Below, piece by piece: positions 22,886 to 33,107 of a stretch of DNA of 64,000 nt. Both the position numbers and the translations under genes were made by a program. The stretch comes from Oscheius onirici (Eukaryota; Nematoda; Chromadorea; Rhabditida; Rhabditidae). The stretch spans positions 6,510,001 through 6,574,000 of the forward strand of contig OW051473.1 in the NCBI GenBank assembly GCA_932521025.1, read 5' to 3'. Under the pieces are notes generated by a model. That model saw only the letters and a list, made by a program, of their open reading frames with translations. It did no database searches and was not told the origin of the DNA. Positions within the stretch are counted from its first letter, which is position 1. Each line of letters starts with the position of its first letter.

Positions 22886-25732
22886 ATGCGGCGGCTATTT
22901 TTATTGGTAGCTTCTGCTGCAGTCGTTTCGTCACTTCGAGAATTTACGGACCGTGGGTCCTGCGACAGTGAATCTATTCCTTATAAAATTGCTGTCAACA
23001 GTCGAGGCAGTCCAGGTAAGAACATGATTCTGAGGAAAAGAATTTTTATACTCCGGTATACATTCTGTCATGTAGTTCCTTTTTTGCAAATTTTTTAAGT
23101 AACATTTTTTCAAACTTGTTTCTGTGTGACTCACTTTTATTGACTGATGTGATGAACAATAATTCAACACTGTTATTTTAACGAGCCTTGTTTAGACCTC
23201 TTCTGTGCGACACCCTCTTGTCTTGGTGATGACTATTCCAAAGGCGATAGCCGTTATTCCCGTGTCCACACTAAGGACTTTACCGTGGTCAGTAAGTGTC
23301 TTTATAAGTGCGCGACAGGGGTCATAACTCTTGCCTCAAAGGGCGCAATTAGGGGATCAGTTGTTCAAAAGTAGGACGCGGCAACTGAAGTGTGTCCAAG
23401 CTTTATAAGTCTTTTGTTTCAGACTTGTGAAGGATATCGAGAGACTGTCTGCAATGCTGAAGATCAGTGGACCGGAGGCTTTATGGAGTTCAGCAACGGA
23501 ACTCATGTGACGTAAGCTATTTTAACGGATCTGATCTTTTCGCTCACTTTCTCGGCGCCTATTCACGCAGGAAAGTTCAGGTTGAAAACGAAATGCTGCA
23601 GCTATCCGGGATTAAAGCACTCGCAACCTGTTCGGACAATCGTCTTGAATCATAACGAAGAATTTTCTGGAGGAGTTTACAGTAAAAAGGAAAATGAAGA
23701 TATTGGTGGATTTGACTTGATCAAAGAGGTCAAAAAGAAACTGATCCGTGGAGGGTATACTTTTTCATTAATAGTTACAAAAAATCTTCTAGAGTAAAAT
23801 ACGAAGTCACAGTGGTCAGAATTCATTGCCAGTCCAATGAAGGGGGTTTGTTTCCCACGTTTTCGTATTCATTACACTTTTCAGACGATTATTCCGAGGA
23901 CGAGAACCAAGTTCCATCTCGCAATAAAAGACGCCTGGGCTACCACACCGACAAAGGCTCTTATTACGGGTACGGGGTCGTCAATAGCAGCCAATTTTCT
24001 TATAGATTTCCGGCAAGGTACGGACGCCGGCCTGCTTACGCGCGAGGTGCGCCGACACGGCGTCGTCCGCTCAATGCGAGAAGAAGACAAAATTTGAGAA
24101 GGCTACTGGAAGACTACTATTATGATGACTACGAAACTGACTATTATCAGCCCAGAAGAAGATTTGAAAATCTGTAAGACGCTGACAGCTGATAAAGCAC
24201 AGCGAGAGTTTAGGCGAACAAACAGGGTCCGAACCGGGAATGTATTGTGGCCGATCGCCTACGAATCACCAAAAATTAAGCAGTATGCTGCCGAGAATAC
24301 TATGGGTGAAGTCGATCCTGTCTACACTGTAGGTTCTATGGTCTTTTCTTTTAAACATTGCTTCAGGGAGTCGATGAAACACCAATTGTTGATAATGCTC
24401 AAGAAACTAACATGATCCTTCTTCCGGCCAGTCAAAGCACCGGAACCAAGATGATTGTTCATGTACCCTATATCCAAGACAACAGTTACCAGAAAACTGA
24501 AACTGGACCTATTCCTCCTCCTGATACTAGCATGGTCGTCCAGCAGCAGCAACATACTGATCTCTATCAACAGCCCATCATTTCTCCCGTTCAACCCCAG
24601 CCTGGACCAGTCCCTCCAGCTCCTAATGTCTACCAAGTTCCACAGAATACATATGTCGCTCCACAAAACAATTATGTGGCTCCGCCGTCAAACAATTACG
24701 GTACGGTTTTTTCGAACGTTTTCCAATGTGCCTTTCAGCGCAACCACCACATGTCCAGGAGCAGGAGCCTCAGATTCAACAGCCTCCTCAACAGCAGCCA
24801 CAACCTCAGCAACAGCAAGTATATCAACCTGCCTATCAACCAGCCTATCAGCCAGCTTACCCATCATATCCTTCCTATCCATCCTACCCAAGCGGAGCCG
24901 GATTAAATAACATCTTTGGAAACATGCAATGCTTCAGCGGAAAGGGAGAGGTGGGCCATAATTGACATACATCATGACTCGTTTCGAACAGGTTGAGACT
25001 ACCAAGGGAAAAAAGAAGATCGAAGATCTAGAGGTTGGGGATCTCGTGCTGACCATGGACGAAAGCATGGTTTGCTCCTAAAATTAGCTGTAATGTTTTC
25101 TCTATTAGATTACTTTCGCTCCAGTTATTATGTTCCTACATAATTTGCCGAAGGAGGAAGCTATATTTTTGGAAGTCAAAACAGTAAGCAAAATTCGTCA
25201 TAATTGGTAACTTCTTTTTAGACGACCCACTCATTGGAACTCACTGAACAACATCTAATATACATCTCTGCCTGTGACAAGCCAAACGAGAATGCTCGTC
25301 TTGTTGCTGCCAAGGTGGGCTAATTTTCGGGTCCGGAAAACAATAATCTTCAGGATGTTGTGGCCGGCGATTGTGTATCTATTTTGCTGGAAGAGAAAGG
25401 TCTCGTACAGATGAATGTGACCAAAGTTGACAAGGTGAATAATTTAGATGGCGTCCTTAAAAACTCCCACGGTTAAGGTGCAAAGAAAGGGAATCTATGC
25501 TCCGCTGACGAACACTGGCGATATTTTTGTCAATGGAATGTTGGCTTCTTGTCACTCGAATCTGGGAGTCAAGACTCTGCAGCAGACCTTCTTCTCGACG
25601 TATAAGGGCATCAGCTCCTTCTTTAAGAAATACATCCCAACGGAGACACTGAGCTATGGCCAAGATCTACCAAACGGTGTCAGCTACCTTACCTCTGTTT
25701 TGGATCTTTTCCTCCCTCACTCCTACCTTTAA
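22886..25732 (+). CDS. Hedgehog-related protein (warthog-like, Hint domain)
   Basis: Signal peptide (MRRLFLLVASAAVVSS) and a Cys-rich N-terminal module. The module runs from CDSESIPYKIAVNS and CATPSCLGDDYSKG through CEGYRETVCNAEDQWTGGF and KCCSYPGLKHSQ to GGFDLIKEVKKK and YEVTVVRIHC, the pattern of nematode Wart domains. An Arg/Tyr-rich stretch and a Pro/Gln-rich linker with a triple QPAY and repeated PSY units follow (24510-24900). The C-terminal Hint/Hog domain begins at CFSGKGEV (about 24930), with the TTHSLELTEQH motif (T-x-x-H) and a distal region ending at 25732. Hint domains cleave the chain before the Cys and, in hedgehog, attach a sterol to the N-part. Approximate exons: 22886-23015, 23197-23274, 23424-23514, 23580-23756, 23795-23848, 23885-24173, 24214-24328, 24367-24700, 24740-24949 and five more to the stop. 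The second-to-third exon junction is not resolved. Confidence 0.82.
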
Positions 25733-27295
25733 AACAGCTTTTCCAAAGTTCTCAGCTCAACGCGAGGTACAAATTCTCACTACTAACTCACTTTCGAGTC
25801 AGGCCTTCCGCATGTCTGAACCTCATCTTGACTTTATCTTTACTGACGGCTAAACTTTTGCGTCTCGTAATCCACAGTTTCAGCTGTCCCTCTAATTAAT
25901 CCTCCCTCAAGATGCGCACCAGTGCGCAAGCTAAGGTCAGCATCTTCCGTTCCCAATTAACCACTTCTGACCCATATGTTGTGCATGAAGAAAACTTCCT
26001 TCCTACCTTTTTCTTCCCTGTCTGGGCCATACCGCGTGCAATCTAATAATGTAATAAATGTCGAGCACACTCGGTTTCCTTTCAGTGTATTGTCTTTTGT
26101 AAAAGGAACTGTCACAACAAGACATACAATTTTGAACAAGAAGGTTCCAGACTGTTTCCCAGTGTTAAAAAAACAACCAAGGTTTGTAGAAGATCAAAAT
26201 CGCGCCAATCAAAGCCACATATGAACACTGCAACCCGAGAATACCGCCCTGATTATCAAAAGAGACTATATTTGAAGAGTCTATGAGACAGTACAACCGA
26301 TTCTTGAAGTAATTCAGACTCTTGATGACATCCTTGTTCTCTACGTTGCTATGACGGTTCATTGAGATCTCACTTCGTCTAATCTATAGTGATAATGTTT
26401 TTGCAGATCGTAGCAGTCCCAGTTATTTAATCCCATTATAAACGACCCGGATCACCCCGATTCGTGAGCCTTTTTATGTCCACATCTGATGAAAAGAAGG
26501 TTGACATTTGACAAGGATTATAGGTCAGAGCCAACTTGAGTCCTATAACTCGTCTTATGTGATAAGACACTGGTCGTGATAGCATTGCAGACGTTCGTTT
26601 CTATAGGTTCGTCTCTTGTTTGGAAGAGAATAGGGCTTACCCCTTGCTTCAGCTAGCAGATTCAAGAAAACGCGAAGATAACAGAGAATTATTTTTGTAT
26701 CTGTTCTTGTTTATACGGTCCCAGTTATGTACCAAAAAGTTGTATGTTGACCGATTAGGTTTCATAGTCTTAGTCATAAACACGACTCGTGGTTATGAGT
26801 AAGGCGGGACATATAGTCAAAACTTCCAGACACCGGGGCAATTTGCTTATTCCCACAGCACGTCGTTGCTCCCGTAGAATTGTTAAGGCTCAGTTGCGAG
26901 TAATGAGAACTTCCTTCTTTGTCAAGAGATTCCCTACACACGGTGTCATGCAGTTTTCTACTGGCCTAAATTATGCATGAGATAATGACTTATGCTGCTA
27001 TTAAAGCAATTAAGTCGTTTACCAACTGTTTGTTATGGAGACAACGAAAGTTCTTTCTTTGACGCCTCATAATCTCTGGATCAGATTTGGTTCACCATTA
27101 CCATGCAAACAGAATAGATCCCATATAAGTCATAAGCCCATCTGCACTATATCATACATCCAAACAAGGGCATAGTACATAACTGTTAGTTGGAATCTTG
27201 CTCAGACTCTTATCTTTGTGCTCCCCCAGCCCATGATTTCATCTTTGAATAGGCTTATCCCTACTACATTTCCTACCAATTCAGATTACAGAGAA
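25733..27295. other. Intergenic, nothing recognised
   Basis: About 1.5 kb of non-coding sequence between the Hint-protein stop and a candidate peptide gene. Short frames with no domain, splice continuation or repeat. Confidence 0.55.
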
Positions 27296-27789
27296 ATGCT
27301 CCCATGGCACCTGCTACTTAGCTGCTTTCTTGGTCTCATCTTGTCAGCACAGGCATTACAGTATAACACGCTCTTGACCGACGGCATAGACAGTAAGTTA
27401 ACCGAACTTTACTGACCTTGGAAAGTTGCGTCAGACATGCTGACCGCTCCCAAGATTTTCATCTAAAGTGCCATGTGATTGTCCGCTTGACCGCTGTGCA
27501 CCAGTTACCGTGCCACTCAGCTGGCGATCTTTGTACGCGCCGGAAAAAGGACAAGCCAATTTGTTATAATGCGACCAAGTGGTTCAATTTTGATACAATT
27601 TTGATATTTTCAGAAAGGTTCCGTGTGTGGCCAACAATTCGAGAGAAGAAGGAGCTTGATGAGACCGCAGATGACCTACGAGCAGCGCGAGAACGCTTGG
27701 CCAACGGTCAGATGTTGAAACAGCCGCTTCTCCGATTTGACATCTTGTGGAGAAAATTTTCCGGGAAACGGAGACCTGAAGGAATATAA
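27296..27789 (+). CDS. Candidate secreted peptide precursor, 90 residues
   Basis: Two exons, 27296-27392 and 27614-27789, join in frame to 90 residues. The start lies just after an AATTCAG acceptor (possible trans-splice site). The N-terminus is a strong signal peptide (MLPWHLLLSCFLGLILSAQA). After about ten residues comes a dibasic KR (DGIDKRFRVWP), then a charged, helix-prone stretch, and near the end FSGKRRPEGI, where GKR is a standard amidation-plus-cleavage signal. This layout is that of a neuropeptide or peptide-hormone precursor with one roughly 45-residue amidated product. I do not recognise the family. A poly(A) signal AATAAA is at 27980. Confidence 0.6.
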
Positions 27790-28105
27790 CCCTCATACAA
27801 ACTACTTATGATCATCACCATCCCAAATTTACGGGTTGGCTGCCATAACAAGATCCCAGCTGACTAACATTTCCTCTTAAACGGCATTTTGTCTGCATTT
27901 AAATTTCTGTGTAGCTATTCATTTTGTTTGTTCTCTATTGTTGCTTTATTGACTCTTTATTCATCATTCATTCGCTAACAATAAAATGTATTATATACAT
28001 TGATGGGAGATCTAATGAGCCGGTTTGAGTAAACCCGAGGCTACTATTGCAGCGTAATACTTCGTCAACTACCGGTAACCCGAAACAGTCGACATAACAT
28101 CGTAG

Positions 28106-28364
28106 TTACAAGTTGGTGAATTCTCCCCAAGGGTCTTGAGGGTGTGACTGTTGACAGGCCGGAGCTGCGATAGGCAGGAGATGGAACATGCTGGACCAGA
28201 CAACTGGGAGAACAAAGAAACAGATTGACCTGAAATTTCTAATGTACACGTGAAAAAAAACCTTACATTATAAATCCGGTAGCCGTTGATGCAAACTTTG
28301 CAGCTTTTTCCTGCTCCTCAAAGATGAGACGAAGACGTTTGGCTCTGATTTCGGACGGCTTCAT
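28106..28364 (-). CDS. Single-pass membrane microprotein, 73 residues
   Basis: Two exons, 28364-28267 and 28229-28106, separated by a 37-base intron with GTAAGG and TTTCAG, give 73 residues in frame. TTTTCAG lies 6 bases upstream of the ATG, fitting spliced-leader addition. The protein has a basic/charged N-terminus (MKPSEIRAKRLRLIFEEQEK), one hydrophobic segment (FIMSICFFVLPVVWSSMF) and a short polar tail. Such a layout is common in small mitochondrial-membrane or ER proteins, but I do not recognise a family and infer no function. Confidence 0.55.
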
Positions 28365-30743
28365 ACTGTGCTGAAAACTGTGAAATTGAGGAATAGGCGC
28401 TGACAGAAAGAAAGAAAGGTGTTCCCCAAGCTATTGTGCCAGCAGGTTTCTCCCCTAGTAGCACAAAAGTTCGCGCGACTAACTTTGATTGTGCGCGGCA
28501 GGTTTGTTCGAATGTATACGAAGAGAATTCAGGCCACAAGTAACCCTCCCATGTGATCACACGGTCTTCAAGATAGAAAAAAATCTCGGGGAAAGAAATG
28601 GGGCATGTGAATCACCTGTGGCGATCGCTGCGCGTGATTGAAAACCTCCAACCATTTGCGAAATTGGCCTAGACTGTTCTCTTTCTGTGAGATTGGCCAA
28701 GTAGACAAGACTGACTAACAGCAAGGAAATGGGGATATCCTGCTTAGAAAAAGTCGCCGCGAAATTGAACAAAACCGAAACAGTAGGAATACTTAAGAAC
28801 TGGGGGCGCTATGCCCTATCTACCGATTTTGGCCTTCAATGTGCAGCAAGGACTTCGAATTTTAGGCGTGAGGAGAGATTGTCTGGAAGTGTTTCCTCCC
28901 AAAGAGAGACAAAAGGAATGAAAACGAATTAGGTTTACGCCTGGCAAGAAAATATAGCGAGAAAGTGTGACGAGCCTTTAAGTGTAACTGTTGTTGCTTG
29001 TTTGCTATTTTAATGGCACAATTGGGGGGGGGGGGTGAACAGTTGGCTAAAATGAACTAAAAATGCTAGGATGACGTTAGTTTATAGAGAGGTGAAACTG
29101 GTTTCGATCAGTAACCAAAAGTGATAAAACTAAATTTTTTACTATTACTTTTAAAAATTAAAGTTCAAAACCCTTTTCTGTATACAAAACAACAATCCAA
29201 AGACATGTACTTTTGTAGTTTCTAATTGTCTGCTTCGAATAAATGTTGAAATCTTGATCGTTCCTTTGATATTGGAAAAAGTAGGTAGAACGGTTGCAGG
29301 TATGATCATTGCTGTTAGTCAGCGAGCTTTTTGCAGATTCTCACATCATACAGAATCAGTTCCTTACAGTAATGGAAATGCTAGCCTGTTCACCTGATTC
29401 TAATCTGTAGCCCTAGTAAACATCACGAGGAGCAAAAAACTTCTAAACAACTGCTAATGATCAGATGTCAAAAATACATTTTTCAACACTTAAACAAAGA
29501 TCGCCGTGGTCCAGTGTTCAAACCGTACAAAACAATGGGACTCGTCTCAGCTTAGTTTCGCTGGGAAGTTGTTCACGGATTGAAAAAAGCGTTCCGGTAG
29601 TTCTGTCTACGTCTGGAACTTATTTAACCCAATTAAACGTCTACTGAGTAGATGTACAATGAAGGACGGAAAACTGTCTCGCTGGAACTGCAACTGCAGA
29701 CTCTGGTAGAAAAAGCTGACGTAAAAGAAATCTCTACAAGTCTCTAAGAAGCTTAGTCATTTCTGTATTGTAAGAACTCTGTCAAGATTGCGCAGTGTTG
29801 CCTCATCCAATACCACATCACTCTTTTCAGAATCATCCCCCAATCAACTTTCCGCTTTTTATAAAGCTGAATAGATTATGAATAGCCTAAAAGGCATTGA
29901 AATGCCTTTTCCTTGTATAGCTTTCAAAACTCTAGTTCACTAATCTTAAGTCCACCATTCAAGGCACTCGACTTTCACTGCTAGACGGAATTTTTCATTT
30001 TTGACTTAATAAAAACGGATGGTCCCGTCCATGGAGAAGCTACTTTTTCAACTGTTACACACGTCTTTGTAGGTGAGGACAACGAATAAATGGATGAATA
30101 TGGAGACAATAGGTGCAGCTCAACGGGCTTAAATGAACAAGTCGGCGTAACTTTTCCTGGCCTTGACTTAGTGCCCCCACCCGTACCTAACCCCAATAGG
30201 TACCCTTGCCTTTCCATTTCATCTATGTAGGCATTGTTTTCGCAAATCCATCCATCACGCAAGTGCTTTTAGAGCTAGGCCGAGAAGGTCTATTATGAAC
30301 ACGGGAAGATGCATCGTCCACAGAATTCATTGCACATATAAAATGTCAATAGACAGTATCCGATGACAATTATGAGGACGGGGATAATGCAGGAGAAGAA
30401 AGAGGCTGATTTTCATACAGGGCACAATTTGGTTCTTGTGTGCGTTGAGAGAGAAAAAGAGATGAAGTGATATACCGGTTCAGAAACACGCAAAGATGAA
30501 TGTCATAAAATACATGTCTACACTCTCGTAACCGGGTTAGCTGCACTAGAAAACAGGAGCAGTAATAAAACTAGAAGGTACTATGAGAAAACAAAACTAA
30601 CAAGGATATAGTTTTCAATGATTTGGATTCTCTCAATTGAAGAGAACCTCTAAGCGGTGGAAGACAAGCGGAATGGTGCAAAAGTGAAAACCGATTTGGG
30701 GAGTAGACGAAACGAATTTTAGTGCACATGAAGTTGAACTCTT
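28365..30743. other. Intergenic, with a G12 tract
   Basis: No supported gene. A run of 12 G residues sits at 29024-29035. A 93-codon frame on the minus strand at 29981-30262 lacks any recognisable feature. The right end should contain the 3' UTR of the CCDC6-like gene. Confidence 0.55.
29024..29035 (+). repeat. Poly-G tract (12 G)
   Basis: Uninterrupted run of 12 guanines on the plus strand in intergenic DNA, able in principle to form a G-quadruplex. Confidence 0.9.
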
Positions 30744-33107
30744 CTAGTTCATGTCGACCGAAGCTGGATACGAGGCAGTCTCGTCCATGTCAGAAGCTGC
30801 AAATATTAAGTTTCTTTTTCGATGCTTCTCGGTTGGACAAAAAAACGTAAATCTCGTTAAAGAACTCACAGTTGTCAATACTGCGAGGAGTAGGAGGAAC
30901 AGATGGCGGTCCCATGTTGACGTCGCGAGCCAGAGACTGAGGCGAGTCAGCGATCAGCTCCGGAGGAGGAACCTCGGTTGCGATCATATGTCTCATTTTG
31001 TTGTAGCGCTCCTTGTACCACTTGAGATTTTTCTGATTTTCCTCAAGCGCACGAATCTTTGCTTCCTCTAAAAACAATTGATTCTGAACAAATGAATTAT
31101 GGCACTCACTAATTGCATCCTTTTCCTTGAGCTCGTTAACCTGTCCCTCAGTTCTCTTCAGTTGTACACGAAGACGCATGACCTCTCCATTGCAGTTGTG
31201 AAGCTGCTCTTTGAAGACAAGCGGTGGCGGATGAAGAACAGTGAGATCCAGTTCCGGATCAACAAACCCCATGTGGCAAGCCTTCTCCAGGCTAGCCTGA
31301 AGAGTTCTCTTCTCTCCATTCAGTTGATCCATCTGTTTTCCTAGAGTGTTGAACAACAGCTCTTGCTCGTGTTCAAGAGCATTCTCCTGATCGACCTTCT
31401 CCGAACGAAGTCGATCACACATTGTGCGGAAGCTGTTCAAGTCTTGCTGCAATCCACGAACAATACGCTCAAGATTCGACGTTTCCTTCGTGTACTCTTC
31501 CTTGAGCTTTTTCTCCAGAGTCTCACGCTCGTTGTAGTATTCTTCAATTCTGCGTTCCATAGTCTGCTGACAAGCTTGAAGCTCCTGCTCGTGACGCTGA
31601 GCCATGATTTCCTTCTCGTTTCTAGCTTGATTGATTCGTTTCAGAAGAGTGTTGCTGATGAACTCTTCCTCCTGCTCTGCTTGAGCATACATCCTGCCCC
31701 AGTTCTCCTTGATCTGTCTGTTTTCTTCTGTCAACTTTTCGTTGTATTTGCGCTGCTGACGGAGGCTTTTCTAAAAATGACCCAATCAATAGCGCATATA
31801 TACAAGCCCACCTTCAGCTCGCGGTTCTCTCGATACATTTCGCGAATTTCTTCAACAATCTTGTCTTCGCTGGTGACTGCGTCTCCTTTCGGTTTAGAGT
31901 TGGCCTAAAACTTTTTTAAATAATTGAAAGCTGCATACCATAACAAGACGACAAATTTCCGGAAACTTCTTCTGAAAGTCTGTGTCCTTGGTCAAATCGT
32001 AGAGATCCATTTTGTTGCTGAATGTAGAACGTCGACTAGCCAAACTGCAAGCGTCGCCACCCTGAAATGGAAGAGATAAATGTACGTTGCGATGGAAGGA
32101 AGACACACACTGCGCAGTGAAGACAGCCAACTAGAGAGAGAGACAGTGTATATTAATAAGACCGTTTCCATAAACAATGAGGCGCGATTTTTATGGGAAA
32201 TCAATATCCGCTGCCAGTCTACATGGTGCCATCAAAATTAAAATGAAAGTGTCTGGTAGGCAGATTGATGGTGTCTCATTGAGTCTAGTAACGATGGAAT
32301 CTAAAAGGCTTACAATTTAGAGGCACCCACTAGGGGACTGGTTCTGTTTCCCAAAACAATTGCATGAGATATGTTTCGCATTTTGAAAATCTTGAGTATG
32401 TGAAAACGTGAAACTATTGTATGGTATTAAAAACTTGTTTTAATTAAACTCGAAATAATGAAATACCTAACATACAAGTTAGAAAATTGTAAAAATCTTC
32501 ACAGTTGAGCTTCAGATCTATTTATTAGGCAAATTTCCTTATTAGTTTCCCTCGAGTTTCTCATCAAAAAGGTAGTAATGCTCGATCATCCACAATATGC
32601 ATATTATGCCACATTTTTGATTTTTTAGTTATTCTGTTTTAGAAATAACCGGTATATCTCTTTCCTTTGTATTAATTTTTAAGAAAATATGAACGGCGTC
32701 TTTGTGGCAATATGTGGTTAGTAAAGCTGAAGCGTTACTGGCTTGCCGTGCCAATATCGCTTGCAAAAATGCTTCGAAAATAGTTCGCGTGACTGTTCTG
32801 CGATTTGCTCGGTTGTATAATTAGAAAATTTAGTTGTTCTTTTCCCAGATATATTTGTCGGATTGCCTTCTCAGAAATTAAACAAAAAGAAATCAAACGC
32901 CCTTACATCATCAGACTCCAGTGGCATTTCAGCACAATCGGACATTCTGGCGGAAATCATCGGAGAAGCAGCAATGGAATCTGGACTGAAAATAAAAAGA
33001 TATTGAAATGAATATAAATTGTTTGCTTACCTGGGAGCGGAAGGCTCGAAGTCATGTGTCGGGCTGATGTGAATCGGCTGGTCGCCAGGGATGCGGCGTA
33101 GATCCAT
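30744..33107 (-). CDS. CCDC6-like coiled-coil protein
   Basis: Start at 33107, 4 bases after a TTTCAG acceptor. Exons: 33107-33031, 32985-32907, 32061-31939, ~31904-31812, ~31771-31111, a further exon about 31070-30870, and a last short exon ending with TAG at 30744. The N-terminus is Pro/Ser-rich and disordered. The centre is a long coiled coil containing AQAEQEEEFISNTLLKRI and RLRSEKVDQENALEHEQELL, both close to the repeats of human CCDC6 (H4). The tail has PPPELI and VPPTPRS motifs and ends SVDMN. CCDC6 proteins are cytosolic/nuclear adaptors in DNA-damage control and a known fusion partner of RET; the worm function is not shown by the sequence. The 0.85-kb intron between exons 2 and 3 is the largest in the gene. 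Confidence 0.8.

Noticed and set aside
23274-23424. Small extra exon between the second and third exons of the hedgehog-related gene
   Set aside because: Every acceptor/donor pair tried gave either the wrong phase or a stop codon. A weaker donor (GTG|GTCAGT) fits phase, so the junction is left unresolved.
23837-24097. Overlapping second frame in the Arg/Tyr-rich exon of the hedgehog-related gene
   Set aside because: The other frame joins both neighbouring exons in phase and continues the protein, so this one is a shadow.
29981-30262. 93-codon minus-strand frame
   Set aside because: No splice signals linking it to other coding sequence and no domain; treated as chance.
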